Shown: in pieces, positions 1-7,089 of the stretch
Layout of the letters: each line of letters opens with the position of its first letter
Position numbering within the stretch: the first letter of the stretch is position 1
Source: an uncultured Ruminococcus sp.
GTDB lineage: Bacteria > Bacillota > Clostridia > Oscillospirales > Acutalibacteraceae
Direction: 5' to 3'
Length of the DNA: 64,000 nt
NCBI GenBank assembly: GCA_902778175.1
Contig: CACYWT010000004.1
Location: 62,001 to 126,000 of the forward strand
Made by a program: the position numbers and the translations under genes
Notes under the pieces: generated by a model
The model's input: the letters and a program-made list of their open reading frames with translations, nothing else
The model's database searches: none
Told to the model about the DNA's origin: nothing

Positions 1-95
1 GCGTACACATAAAGATCTGACTCGTGATGGTCCATTTCAGATACAGGATATCCTGCGTCGATTAGTCGTTGCATTATGCTTCTGTTATCGCTCAT
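1..95 (-). CDS. Small phage protein, cut by the window edge
   Basis: Only the first 31 codons are present; the 3' end lies outside the window. The start ATG at 95 is preceded by an AGGAGG-type ribosome site. The visible protein begins MSDNRSIMQRLIDAGYP and continues with an acidic, His-rich stretch. A SDLY tetrapeptide also occurs near the C-terminus of the 1266-1544 protein. It is the last visible gene of the leftward operon that starts near 1,600. Family not recognised. Confidence 0.6.
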   Translation of the reverse strand, partial: MSDNRSIMQRLIDAGYPVSEMDHHESDLYVY

Positions 96-125
96 TTGAA
101 TGCACCTCCTTTCCTGTGAGCGATA

Positions 126-656
126 TTATGCAGTCTTCTCTACAGATTCATCGTGCCAATGCAAGCCTCTCTTCTTATACAGTGGAATCCAATGTTCGTC
201 GTAGAAGGAATAGCCTGCTCCGTCAATGCCGAAGTAGTAGCCGAACTCTTCTGACTCATAGACTCTGAATCCACATTCTGACATTATGCGTATGCCGTCT
301 TCGTGTTCAAGCCACCAATCATCGCATCCATCTCCAAAAGACCACATCGTTCCCCACATAGGAAGGGCGTCGTATCTTTTGACCTCAAAATCATCAGCCT
401 GTGCTTCAACAGTTTTTCCGCTGTCAAGCTCGATAAGGTAAACTATGTCATCGTCTTCGTCGTTAATGCAAACGATCTCTCCGTACTCAGAGTCTTCGTA
501 GTAATACACTCTGTCGTTTTTGCACGGTGTAGTAACCTCAGTCCAATCACAAGGATCTGCTGCCATCAGCTTCTGTATCATTGCCTGCGGAATGGCGTTC
601 ATTTCTCTTACCCATTCCTGTGCTGCCTCTCTGATAGTCATTCCATCTCTAATCAT
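126..656 (-). CDS. Hypothetical acidic, tryptophan-rich phage protein
   Basis: A 176-residue protein not assigned to a family. The start at 656 has GGAGG eight bases upstream and overlaps the previous gene's end (ATGA-type coupling), so the two are probably co-translated. It is rich in Asp, Glu, Tyr and Trp (for example a GCDDWWLEHEDG stretch near residue 110) with no signal peptide or membrane segment. A strong net negative charge in a small accessory protein resembles DNA mimics and other phage host-takeover factors, but that is only suggestive. It is the fourth gene of the operon driven from the repressor-controlled promoter at about 1,600. Confidence 0.7.
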   Translation of the reverse strand: MIRDGMTIREAAQEWVREMNAIPQAMIQKLMAADPCDWTEVTTPCKNDRVYYYEDSEYGEIVCINDEDDDIVYLIELDSGKTVEAQADDFEVKRYDALPMWGTMWSFGDGCDDWWLEHEDGIRIMSECGFRVYESEEFGYYFGIDGAGYSFYDEHWIPLYKKRGLHWHDESVEKTA

Positions 657-958
657 TTTACTGATACCTCCATTTCCTTAAACAGGTTAAATCTGTCACA
701 CGCTGTATCGAAAGCGTTGGCTTTCGGGCTGTATGCTGCGTAGAAGATTGACTCTCTTGCAGTCCAAACGGACTTCGCTTCAAGCGTAAACAGCTTTCTT
801 CTGATCTTTCTGCGTTTGATCTCAGACTTAACCTCACGAACAGCGTCCGGTAGAACCTTCATGATCTGAGCAAGTTCCTCTCCATCAAACTTGTCGAGAT
901 TTTCTACAGTAAAGCCTTTGCTGTCGAGCTGTACCGTGAATTCGATTATGTTTCTCAT
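653..958 (-). CDS. Hypothetical basic phage protein
   Basis: About 101 residues if started at ATG 958, which has AAGGAGG eight bases upstream; an ATG two codons earlier is too close to that site. The middle (EVKSEIKRRKIRRKLF) is strongly basic and predicted helical, followed by an ESIFYAAYSPKANAFDTACDRF segment. It overlaps the next gene by four bases. No family recognised; a nucleic-acid-binding role would fit the basic helix but is not shown. Confidence 0.65.
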   Translation of the reverse strand: MRNIIEFTVQLDSKGFTVENLDKFDGEELAQIMKVLPDAVREVKSEIKRRKIRRKLFTLEAKSVWTARESIFYAAYSPKANAFDTACDRFNLFKEMEVSVK

Positions 959-1036
959 TGACATTACCTCCTTGAATTTAAGCCTCCAACTACTTCGGAT
1001 ATGTTGGCGTAGCTTTACAGCCCGTGAGGGCTGCCG

Positions 1037-1213
1037 TCAGCTTTTGGCTTTGCTGTCTTTTACGATGCAAAAGTTCTTTGCGATGGTGTACAATGCAGTA
1101 TCTATATCCGTCGAGCCTCTGTAAACCAAATTGTTATACAAGCTTTTGACCCATAAATCAGAAGCTATAAGATCACGAGTTCTTTTCGTTTCTGCTTCGG
1201 TAAGTTTTCTCAT
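1037..1213 (-). CDS. Small hypothetical phage protein (58 aa)
   Basis: A short reading frame starting MRKLTEAETK and ending DSKAKS, with an excellent AGGAGG ribosome site ahead of ATG 1213. It is the second gene of the operon and lies just after a palindromic operator copy (1232-1245). Predicted helical, no motif recognised. About 80 bases separate it from the next gene; they contain a small hairpin (CAGCCC/GGGCTG near 1018-1033). Confidence 0.6.
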   Translation of the reverse strand: MRKLTEAETKRTRDLIASDLWVKSLYNNLVYRGSTDIDTALYTIAKNFCIVKDSKAKS

Positions 1214-1231
1214 ATTACCAGCCTCCTCCCC

Positions 1232-1245
1232 TTACAGTTTGGTAA
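1232..1245. promoter_or_regulatory. Repressor operator copy inside the operon
   Basis: TTACAGTTTGGTAA, a one-mismatch member of the 14-bp palindrome found in the three repressor-controlled promoters of this prophage. It lies between the stop of the first gene and the ribosome site of the second, where a bound repressor could block elongation or loop to the promoter operators. Confidence 0.65.
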
Positions 1246-1265
1246 CTATCGAGCATAAAAAAACA

Positions 1266-1544
1266 TTATAGTTTGATGTGTCCATAAAGATCGGACTCGC
1301 TTGTGTAAAGAAATCGACCATCTCGGAGAACCTTTGAAAACCTGTAGGTTATTTCTGTGTTGAGATTATCAAAGTGGCTCGTTGTTTTGCTTCCGAACTT
1401 ACTTGTACTCTCTGTAAGTCTTACTCTGATGCTCTTTCTGTTGATCCTTACAATCTCGCCCTTATATGTGGTGCATTGAATCAAAAGACCAATGCAGGTT
1501 CCTCTGTAAGCCTCAACTGCCATACCGATTTGTAAATCCGTCAT
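1266..1544 (-). CDS. Hypothetical phage protein, first gene of left operon
   Basis: A 92-residue protein begun at ATG 1544 (AAGG eight bases upstream); a GTG three codons earlier is the alternative. The sequence MTDLQIGMAVEAYRGTC... with alternating hydrophobic and charged residues and KGEIVRINRKSIRVRL looks like a small beta-barrel (SH3/KOW-like), which is an inference from pattern only. It is the first gene behind the repressor-controlled promoter and is bracketed by operator palindromes on both sides. Confidence 0.65.
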   Translation of the reverse strand: MTDLQIGMAVEAYRGTCIGLLIQCTTYKGEIVRINRKSIRVRLTESTSKFGSKTTSHFDNLNTEITYRFSKVLRDGRFLYTSESDLYGHIKL

Positions 1545-1564
1545 TTCGATCACCTTTCCTTAGC

Positions 1565-1578
1565 TTACCGTTTGGTAA
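1565..1578. promoter_or_regulatory. Repressor operator (perfect-arm palindrome)
   Basis: TTACCGTTTGGTAA, five-base inverted arms. It lies between the left-operon promoter and its first ribosome site. The same sequence recurs at 9031-9044. Confidence 0.7.
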
Positions 1579-1594
1579 TTTATTTATTGATTAT

Positions 1595-1623
1595 ATCTTA
1601 CTACATAGGAATTCGTTTTGCAA
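1595..1623 (-). promoter_or_regulatory. Repressor-controlled promoter of left operon B
   Basis: On the minus strand TTGCAA (1623-1618), a 17-base spacer and TAAGAT (1600-1595). A degenerate operator TTACTACATAGGAA (1598-1611) covers the -10 and most of the spacer, so a bound repressor would exclude polymerase. The same promoter architecture is at 9332-9360. Confidence 0.65.
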
Positions 1624-1672
1624 GCGTTTTTGACAAGTTTTTTGAAAAATTTTTTAGAGTTTCTATTTTAGT
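1610..1672. repeat. Duplicated promoter-upstream segment, copy 1
   Basis: About 60 bases almost identical to 9347-9409, including the -35 hexamer, a TTTTTGACAAG block and A/T tracts. It lies upstream of the operon B promoter and probably reflects duplication of a promoter module (or a conserved upstream activating sequence). Confidence 0.75.
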
Positions 1673-1761
1673 TTATTAGCTTGTTGAGCATTGATTTGTG
1701 CTTACCAAGGTATATATATTGATTTCGAGGTAAAACGCCGTTGTAGGCTCTTGTAGCCTAC

Positions 1762-1806
1762 TTAAAAAACAAAAGCAGGGCAAGGATTTTGAGATCCATT
1801 GCCCTG
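1762..1806 (-). terminator. Rho-independent terminator of the HTH gene
   Basis: On the minus strand a CAGGGCA...TGCCCTG stem (arms near 1800-1806 and 1775-1781) followed by CTTTTGTTTTTT. A second small hairpin (GTAGGCT/AGCCTAC, 1744-1762) follows. It separates the HTH gene from operon B. Confidence 0.8.
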
Positions 1807-1811
1807 TTAAA

Positions 1812-2258
1812 TCAGACTGTTTCTTCAATTATTCGTATAGCATCCTCTTCGCCGATAGGTGTAATCGTGTTCACTCCACCATCCCACTTGACATAGTTCA
1901 CGATGAAGTATCTACCATCGTCATCACGATATACTTCGTAGAACATATCCTTGCTCTCGTCAGAGTGGCAGATTGCGTCAGCCTTGCTTGTATCATACTT
2001 TACACCGCCTACCATCATCTTTACAGGCGATCCAATGCCTTTTCTCCTGATCTTTACTTCGTCTTTGCTCTCAGCTTCAACAATCTTTATATCATATCCG
2101 AGAATTTCAAGCATTTTGAGAAACTCGTCTGCTGAGAGAGATTTTCGTCTGAACCTATTGCTGAGGCTCTGCTCGGTCCATCCCATTTTTTCTGCAACTT
2201 CACGCTGCAACAATTTACTTTTGCCTATCAGTTCTTTGCATATATCGGTTGCGGACAT
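1812..2258 (-). CDS. HTH (Cro/CI-type) regulator with C-terminal extension
   Basis: A 148-residue protein begun at ATG 2258, chosen because GTAGGAGG precedes it; a longer in-frame ORF upstream would read through the promoter. Residues 1-65 form a lambda-repressor-like helix-turn-helix (LQREVAEKMGWTEQSLSNRFRR, then LSADEFLKMLEILGYDIKIV), a layout common in small phage and mobile-element regulators. The C-terminal 80 residues (GVKYDTSKADAICHSDE...YRDDDGRYFIVNYVKWDGGVNTITPI) form an uncharacterised beta-rich domain, perhaps ligand-sensing. It has its own consensus promoter and terminator, so it is expressed independently of the repressed operons, possibly in the lysogen. Confidence 0.8.
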   Translation of the reverse strand: MSATDICKELIGKSKLLQREVAEKMGWTEQSLSNRFRRKSLSADEFLKMLEILGYDIKIVEAESKDEVKIRRKGIGSPVKMMVGGVKYDTSKADAICHSDESKDMFYEVYRDDDGRYFIVNYVKWDGGVNTITPIGEEDAIRIIEETV

Positions 2259-2288
2259 ATAAACGCCTCCTACTTGCATTTTTACACA

Positions 2289-2317
2289 AGTATAGCATAA
2301 GCGTTTACTTTTGTCAA
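2289..2317 (-). promoter_or_regulatory. Consensus sigma-70-type promoter of the HTH gene
   Basis: Minus strand TTGACA (2317-2312), 17-base spacer, TATACT (2294-2289). An imperfect inverted repeat (CAAAAGTA...TACTTGTG) spans spacer and -10 and may be an autoregulatory operator. No TTACC..GGTAA palindrome is present, so this promoter should escape the CI-like repressor. Confidence 0.75.
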
Positions 2318-2342
2318 TATTCAGAATACTTAACACCATAGT

Positions 2343-3107
2343 TTACTCTTCTCTTTCATACTCGACAAGGTACGAAGACTTCGCCATTTCATAGATCGCT
2401 TCTGTTTCCGCATACACATAGTTTTCTATGAAGTTATCTAAGTCAACTCCTTGACGGTTATTCAGTTCATCCATTCTTTCAAGCGTTTTCGTAAGCCAAA
2501 AACGAGGAACTGCGAATAGCTTGCATTTCTTATCATCTCTGTCAGGGTAGGTTCTAAGCTCAACAAATCTGTTTTCGTTGAAATCCTGAACATAGCACCA
2601 ACTCTGAGGAGGTCTTTCGAGAGGTTTCTCCCAGTAGCAGTCGTTATTCACATCTCCATATTCGCTTGGCATTTCGTACTTCGGACAGCATCCACAAAGC
2701 TGAGGTTCACAATATTTCTCGGCAGGGTAGAAGAACTCGCATATATTTCGCGGTGTGCGGTACATCCTGACATCAGATATATACCAATAATACAATACAT
2801 TCCCATCAGCGTAGTTAATTATCTGCTTGGGCGAAAGACAAGAGTGTTTCAAATCAACGACATCAACAAGCCCTCCTGCGGCATCAAATGATGTCTGTAC
2901 TCTGTTACAGGTAAATTCTCCTACAACCATACCGTAGCTTTCGCCCTGTATTGCATCCTTCTTCTTTTTCGGAAGTGTCTGATACATATACACCTTGAAC
3001 GGAGCTTCTAAGTTCGGCTTTGTCTTGCGAATTTCTATGGTCTTTTCGCCGCTTGCAATAAGCCTGATGTACTCAGGCTTTATGCTTATCATTACTGCGT
3101 TTTTCAT
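2343..3107 (-). CDS. ASCH-domain protein
   Basis: A 254-residue protein whose N-terminus (ISIKPEYIRLIASGEKTIEIRKTKPN) matches the ASCH fold, a PUA-like beta barrel that binds RNA or modified nucleotides; related YqfB-like proteins hydrolyse N4-acetylcytidine. The ASCH motif G-x-K-T-x-E-x-R is intact at about residues 20-27. The C-terminal half has a Cys cluster (CEPQLCGCCPKYE, near 122-135) that may bind metal. It ends close upstream of the HTH gene's promoter. In phage accessory blocks ASCH proteins are thought to act on modified or host RNA; the substrate here is unknown. Confidence 0.7.
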   Translation of the reverse strand: MKNAVMISIKPEYIRLIASGEKTIEIRKTKPNLEAPFKVYMYQTLPKKKKDAIQGESYGMVVGEFTCNRVQTSFDAAGGLVDVVDLKHSCLSPKQIINYADGNVLYYWYISDVRMYRTPRNICEFFYPAEKYCEPQLCGCCPKYEMPSEYGDVNNDCYWEKPLERPPQSWCYVQDFNENRFVELRTYPDRDDKKCKLFAVPRFWLTKTLERMDELNNRQGVDLDNFIENYVYAETEAIYEMAKSSYLVEYEREE

Positions 3108-3297
3108 TATCGTTCAGCTTCTCCTTTCGCATTTGTTCAAAAAGCTTAATCAGAGTGTCACATTCGCCCTTACTTATCACTTCATCGCATAACGAACACG
3201 CTCCGGAACAAATGTAAACTCCACCTAAGCTCCTTCGCCAATAGCATTTCTTGATTGCTTTAATAGCTTCTCCGAACTTCTCGGGTGATTCATCCAT
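3073..3297 (-). CDS. Small hypothetical cysteine-containing protein
   Basis: A 74-residue protein begun at ATG 3297 behind a GAGGAAA site. It has four cysteines (YICSGACSLCDEV and ECD, about 29-47) and a very basic tail. Its 3' end overlaps the ASCH gene by 35 bases. No family recognised. Confidence 0.55.
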   Translation of the reverse strand: MDESPEKFGEAIKAIKKCYWRRSLGGVYICSGACSLCDEVISKGECDTLIKLFEQMRKEKLNDNEKRSNDKHKA

Positions 3298-3548
3298 CAG
3301 TTTTCCTCGCTTTCCATCTTTGCACCGCAGTTCGGGCAGAAGGGATAGATTCTGTTCGGCATAATTTCATAACCACAAGCCGAACAATGGGGGATGTCAT
3401 ATTCTCCGCACACCCAATGAGCAAAATCAAAGCATTCGACTTCTTCAGCTGAATCTATGAGATCGTACACATTCTCATAGTCTCTGTAGGTATCAAAGTC
3501 TGTGCTGTTTATCTGCTCAATCAAATCATCTGCGTCAATAAGCTTCAT
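3297..3548 (-). CDS. Small zinc-ribbon phage protein
   Basis: An 83-residue protein begun at ATG 3548 (GGAGG upstream). The N-terminus MKLIDADDLIEQI is the typical start of a common Firmicutes phage family, and the C-terminus carries a zinc ribbon: CSACG about 55-59 and CPNCGAKM about 73-80. Function of the family is not established. The last base of the gene is shared with the start of the next. Confidence 0.75.
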   Translation of the reverse strand: MKLIDADDLIEQINSTDFDTYRDYENVYDLIDSAEEVECFDFAHWVCGEYDIPHCSACGYEIMPNRIYPFCPNCGAKMESEEN

Positions 3549-3799
3549 TTTCGCCACCTCCACCTCAAAGCCTTACCGCACCTGAAGCAAAACTTGCTTT
3601 CGCACGCAATCTGCCATACAGAGCCGTGACATTTCGGGCAAAAATAGACACCGTAACCATTTTCTATGACATCTTCAGGCACTTGCTTTTCAAGTGCTTC
3701 AACGGCAGCTTCGTATGTGTCTTTGTGGCATTGGAAGCCTAAGCCGACTATGCTTGCTTTCAGCTCGGTCAAATATTCCTCTAAGCTATGCTTCTCCAT
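3545..3799 (-). CDS. Small zinc-ribbon phage protein
   Basis: An 84-residue protein with an N-terminal helical part (SLEEYLTELKASIVGLGFQ, then YEAAVEALEKQ) and a C-terminal zinc ribbon, YFCPKCHGSV...SKFCFRCGKAL. The ALEKQ-P hinge followed by a ribbon recurs in the 43976-44269 protein, so the two are related. An AAGGAGG ribosome site precedes ATG 3799. Role unknown. Confidence 0.7.
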   Translation of the reverse strand: MEKHSLEEYLTELKASIVGLGFQCHKDTYEAAVEALEKQVPEDVIENGYGVYFCPKCHGSVWQIACESKFCFRCGKALRWRWRK

Positions 3800-3992
3800 T
3801 CCAATACCTCCTTGCTCTTTCTTCAGCTATCTTTGGATCTATGCTCCAAATCGAAATTTCACGACTACAAGAGCCGCATCTTATCGTACATACATAGCCT
3901 AATACACCGATGTAATTCCTGTCTTCGTGAAGTGAAACACGAGCATCTCCTCCGCTGTACGGACATTTTTTAAGTTTCGTCGTGTCCTCCAT
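3786..3992 (-). CDS. Lar-like (restriction-alleviation family) zinc protein
   Basis: A 68-residue protein begun at ATG 3992. The pattern LKKCPYSGGDARVSL...YVCTIRCGSCSREI...ARRYWN resembles the Lar restriction-alleviation family of phages and mobile elements, whose founding Rac-prophage member modulates a type I restriction enzyme. One Cys of the usual first CPYCGG knuckle is Ser here (CPYSGG), so metal binding may be weakened. It overlaps the 3970-4131 frame by 23 bases in another reading frame. Confidence 0.55.
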   Translation of the reverse strand: MEDTTKLKKCPYSGGDARVSLHEDRNYIGVLGYVCTIRCGSCSREISIWSIDPKIAEERARRYWNGEA

Positions 3993-4131
3993 CGCTTTCA
4001 TCTCTTTTCTTTTTATCATTGAGCTTTTGAAACTCGTCGTCTGCTTGTGAAGCAGCTGCCATACAGCTAAGTATGGCAAAGCTAACTACAAGCACAACAA
4101 GAACGAGTATTCCGAAAATGATCTCGTTCAT
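3970..4131 (-). CDS. Small single-pass membrane protein (53 aa)
   Basis: A short frame with GTGAGG ahead of ATG 4131. Residues 3-25 (IIFGILVLVVLVVSFAILSC) form one clear membrane segment, followed by a charged, Lys/Asp-rich cytoplasmic tail. Similar tiny membrane proteins sit among early or accessory genes of many Gram-positive phages and are sometimes superinfection-exclusion or holin-like factors; no specific family can be named. Confidence 0.6.
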   Translation of the reverse strand: MNEIIFGILVLVVLVVSFAILSCMAAASQADDEFQKLNDKKKRDESDGGHDET

Positions 4132-4141
4132 AGCTGCTACC

Positions 4142-4660
4142 TCACTTACTTCTGCCGAGGAAACGATCTACAAGCCATTCGTATTGATGTTTATACACTT
4201 CAAGCTCGGTACACACCTTTATGTACTCTTCGTTGCAGCTTTCGTCGCTATTTTGGCTCTGCTGAGGTTCATTCGATATATCTTCGTTATGTTCATCGCT
4301 GTTCGGTGCGTTTTCGAGACAGCCAAAATCAATTCCGAGACTGATTACAAGAGCTGTGTCTATGTTCATCATTTCAGCATCGGTGCAGGTGGCGACATAA
4401 TCTCCTATGCGGCTTACAGATACAGTCGTTACCTGCTCGCACAGAGCTGTCGATACACGATTAGAACTTCTTATGCGAACATGGGTCGGGAGTTCGTTCT
4501 TAGGCTGGGTGGTGAGATATACAATCTCGACAACCTCGCTGTATTTGTTGTTCTTGTCATTCGACACTATGATTGCAGGTCTTCCTGCATACTGTTCGCT
4601 GTCTGTGGGCATATTCTGCCTGTTGCTTTCGATGTAATAAATCTGTCCTCTTTTGATCAT
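4142..4660 (-). CDS. MazF/PemK-family toxin-like protein with C-terminal extension
   Basis: A 172-residue protein. Residues 1-115 match the MazF/PemK endoribonuclease barrel: MIKRGQIYYIE at the start, then GRPAIIVSND, VVEIVYLTTQPK and ALCEQVTTVSVSRIGDYV. MazF enzymes cleave mRNA at short motifs and are normally paired with an antitoxin. Here neither neighbour resembles an antitoxin. A 55-residue acidic, Ser/Asn-rich tail ending in a possible coiled coil (YIKVCTELEVYKHQYEWLVDRFLG) is added. It could be a solitary toxin acting on host mRNA, a cis-inhibited toxin, or a regulator. Start at ATG 4660 with TTGGAGG upstream. Confidence 0.75.
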   Translation of the reverse strand: MIKRGQIYYIESNRQNMPTDSEQYAGRPAIIVSNDKNNKYSEVVEIVYLTTQPKNELPTHVRIRSSNRVSTALCEQVTTVSVSRIGDYVATCTDAEMMNIDTALVISLGIDFGCLENAPNSDEHNEDISNEPQQSQNSDESCNEEYIKVCTELEVYKHQYEWLVDRFLGRSK

Positions 4661-5148
4661 TCCGATACCTCCAAAATGTTGTTTTTTGTCATTCCTATAC
4701 GCTTACGCCAAACTACAATATCAAAAGACACATTGTCGTTGCCTACCGATTTCCAAAAAAGTCTGAATCGAGAAAATCCGTAGGTGCGAGGAAAAAAATA
4801 TTTTTCCGAAACATCATCTCCTGTATTAGTGACATATCCATTTTCAAAAGCCCAAGATGTTATGCACTTAGCCCATGTAAGAACATCAGCTTTGTTAAAA
4901 CGAACTGTCAGGTCAGATATTGCTCCGTTAGTATCGGCAAGATCATTGTGGTTTTCGATGTAGCAAACATAAACAGCATCTCTTTTGAGCAGAGCCAAAG
5001 CTGATCTGCCGATTTGCATAGCCTCTTCTACTACCGCTATTGATTCATAGTTCTCTCTGTGCTTTGGGTCAAGTATCTCCATCGCTCTTTCAATAGTCAT
5101 AAAACAATCACCTCCTTCCGTTGTGAAGTGTATAACGAGGTCATCCAT
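4657..5148 (-). CDS. Hypothetical phage protein with two possible starts
   Basis: A 163-residue protein if begun at ATG 5148, or 147 if begun at ATG 5100; both starts are in frame and each has a near-perfect site (GGGGAGGTGG and AAGGAGGTGA). Two protein forms are possible. The visible domain (MTIERAMEILDPKHRENYESIAVVEEA...) is helical at the N-terminus, which resembles a common phage start; the rest is mixed alpha/beta and unassigned. It overlaps the MazF-like gene by four bases and the upstream gene by eight, so it is translationally coupled. Confidence 0.65.
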   Translation of the reverse strand: MDDLVIHFTTEGGDCFMTIERAMEILDPKHRENYESIAVVEEAMQIGRSALALLKRDAVYVCYIENHNDLADTNGAISDLTVRFNKADVLTWAKCITSWAFENGYVTNTGDDVSEKYFFPRTYGFSRFRLFWKSVGNDNVSFDIVVWRKRIGMTKNNILEVSE

Positions 5149-5782
5149 ATACCACCTCCCCGAACAAAGCAAGCTGAACGATAACATCTACAGCAGGTCC
5201 GTCAAGGTAAGACCATTCAATTTTGCCGTCCTCAAACCAGTCATCAGCATATCCGTCCTCTATGGCAGCTTTGAAGCCAAACAGGAACTTTTCGAGCGTG
5301 AGCGTCCATTTATCGTCGGACTCTCTATCGTACAGTATCAGGGTACCGCCTCTTGAAATCTGGTCGCTTGCATACTCGCCGTAATAGGCACCTTCCGCAA
5401 CCTCTGCTTTTCTGCACCAGTATGTGATGTAGTCCAAAGCATCGCCCATAATGTCGTCTATGTCCTGAGCTGTAATATTGACATCTATCCCTGCACATAT
5501 CTTGTATGATTTATAGCCATTTCGTGTGCGATATGGAGTTATCTTATACACATCTGTAGCGATAAACCATTCTTCAAGAGACTTTTCATACGGCGTATCA
5601 ATAGTGTCTTCCACAGACTCCCACTGTCCGCATTCATCGCAGATGTAGATGTCAGCTTTTCTACTAAGAGCGTTAAGCTCTATGTGTTCATTCATTGCAA
5701 TCTTGCCGCATCTCGGACAGGGGAGGATGCAGCCTGCATCCTGAGCCTTGCTCCAGTTTCTGATGATTTCCTCGATTGTCAT
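5141..5782 (-). CDS. Hypothetical phage protein with N-terminal zinc knuckle
   Basis: A 213-residue protein. Residues 18-52 carry two Cys pairs (CPRCGK and CDECGQ), a zinc ribbon. The rest is acidic and aromatic-rich with a DDIMGDALDYITYWCRKAEV stretch and is not assigned to a family. ATG 5782 follows GAAAGGAG. It is part of the tightly packed operon A. Confidence 0.65.
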   Translation of the reverse strand: MTIEEIIRNWSKAQDAGCILPCPRCGKIAMNEHIELNALSRKADIYICDECGQWESVEDTIDTPYEKSLEEWFIATDVYKITPYRTRNGYKSYKICAGIDVNITAQDIDDIMGDALDYITYWCRKAEVAEGAYYGEYASDQISRGGTLILYDRESDDKWTLTLEKFLFGFKAAIEDGYADDWFEDGKIEWSYLDGPAVDVIVQLALFGEVVYG

Positions 5783-5783
5783 T

Positions 5784-5975
5784 TTAATCTGCTCCTTTCT
5801 GAATGGGGACTCTGCGCTTTTTTATTCTGATGTCAACAAGACCTCTGGCATTTTCTATGTATTCTTTCTTGCGCTGTTTTGCTTCTTTCATTGTGAACTC
5901 GCAGCACTCAACTTCCCAACCGTAGCCGTAGTTTGTTTCGATGTCGTACTCATCACGAGTCTTTCTTTCATACAT
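5784..5975 (-). CDS. Small hypothetical phage protein
   Basis: About 63 residues from ATG 5975 (GTG or TTG starts four and three codons upstream are alternatives). The start lies inside the 3' end of the previous gene. The sequence is highly charged, with a helical KEAKQRKKEYIENARGLVDIRIKKRR segment. No family recognised. Confidence 0.5.
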   Translation of the reverse strand: MYERKTRDEYDIETNYGYGWEVECCEFTMKEAKQRKKEYIENARGLVDIRIKKRRVPIQKGAD

Positions 5976-6411
5976 CTGCTTCACCAACCTTTTCTACAGT
6001 CATGCTATATCCGAGTGTTTCAAGAATCCTTTTGGCGTGCTTTATGCAATCAGACAGATTGGTAGCATAGCTGAAGTCCCCATAGTCATTTTCTTCAATA
6101 CATACCCACTGACCGATGCTGCTGTCATCAATCGCCAAATCGAAGTATCTTTCTCTAAGAAGATCAACTTCCTCTGTGCTTACAGGGTAAAACCACTTGT
6201 ATGTATGGTTTTCGCTGTACTCATCACCATTAAATGGACGACGACCATCAAGAGCCTTGCAGGTTCTTATCTTGCTTATCTCCTTGTCAAGCAGCTCCTC
6301 TTCGTAAGATATACATTCTCCTCTGGTGACAAATTCTTTTCCGTCTTTCGCTATGTAGGTTTCCTTTTTGACCATTTTAGTTTCTTCTACGAATGCAACT
6401 TTCGTTTTCAC
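5968..6411 (-). CDS. Hypothetical phage protein with GTG start
   Basis: A 147-residue protein. GTG 6411 is chosen because GTGAGG lies eight bases upstream; the first internal ATG has no clear site. The segment KKETYIAKDGKEFVTRGECISYEEELLDKEI is typical of a widespread family of small phage proteins that start by describing a CxxxE-like motif, function unknown. The C-terminal part (IGQWVCIEENDYGDFSYATNLSDCIKHAKRILETLGY) is amphipathic. Confidence 0.6.
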   Translation of the reverse strand: MKTKVAFVEETKMVKKETYIAKDGKEFVTRGECISYEEELLDKEISKIRTCKALDGRRPFNGDEYSENHTYKWFYPVSTEEVDLLRERYFDLAIDDSSIGQWVCIEENDYGDFSYATNLSDCIKHAKRILETLGYSMTVEKVGEADV

Positions 6412-6421
6412 TTATCTTACC

Positions 6422-6862
6422 TCACTTTCTTATAACTCCATGTGTCCATGCTCCTGCGTATATACCAACCTCTCCATTCATATCAAGCAGTATATCCTCA
6501 ATCGCTTTCAGATACTTTTTGTACAAGCCCATCTGTAGTCCGATCAAGCTCTCACTTCCGTAAGTGTCGTACTTCTGGATAAGTTCAACAGCTACGCTCC
6601 ATTCGTTGTCTTCTACAACAATGTAGAACAGTTCATTTTCAAGCAACGCTCTTCTGCTGCCTGAGATCCATTTATCGACATAGACGAAGCTGCTAAACCT
6701 TGCTGTGAGTTTCTTTGCAAGCTCGTATTCAAATTCGCTCCTGTTAAAATAGCTTGCTATTTCATCATACTCGCCGTCTTCTGTAAGCTCGTCAATGAAT
6801 TCATTGTCTACATAGTACAAGCCCTCACACTTGCCTAATACGCATACATTACCTCTACCCAT
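6422..6862 (-). CDS. Hypothetical acidic phage protein
   Basis: A 146-residue protein from ATG 6862 (GAAAGG upstream; ATG 6868 is an alternative). Starts MGRGNVCVLGKCEGLYYVDNEFIDEL, then an acidic helical region and a SESLIGLQMGLYKKYLKAIEDILL stretch. Proteins of this appearance are found in Clostridia plasmids and phages without known function. Operon A member. Confidence 0.6.
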   Translation of the reverse strand: MGRGNVCVLGKCEGLYYVDNEFIDELTEDGEYDEIASYFNRSEFEYELAKKLTARFSSFVYVDKWISGSRRALLENELFYIVVEDNEWSVAVELIQKYDTYGSESLIGLQMGLYKKYLKAIEDILLDMNGEVGIYAGAWTHGVIRK

Positions 6863-6864
6863 AA

Positions 6865-7056
6865 TCAATCATCCTTTCCGATGTCTGAGAGCCATTTGTT
6901 CTTGGCTTCTACGCATTCATTATAGTTTCTTCTTACGCAGGTAAACAGTTTGCCGTCTGATGCACGATAATCATACTGTACAAGCGTCCTGCCACGGAAA
7001 TCCTCGTATTCTTCGTACTGCTCGCTACGAGGCTTCAAATCTCTCGGATCAAGCAT
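6865..7056 (-). CDS. Small hypothetical phage protein
   Basis: A 63-residue protein with AAGGAGGTGG ahead of ATG 7056. Contains YDYRASDGKLFTCVRRNYNECVEAKNKWL, a two-strand-plus-helix pattern also seen in the 5968-6411 and 8017-8199 proteins, where a substrate-like DGK..T segment is followed by a helix. Function unknown. Confidence 0.6.
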   Translation of the reverse strand: MLDPRDLKPRSEQYEEYEDFRGRTLVQYDYRASDGKLFTCVRRNYNECVEAKNKWLSDIGKDD

Positions 7057-7089
7057 TTCGTTCCCACCTCCTTCCGATGCCGGATTTTA

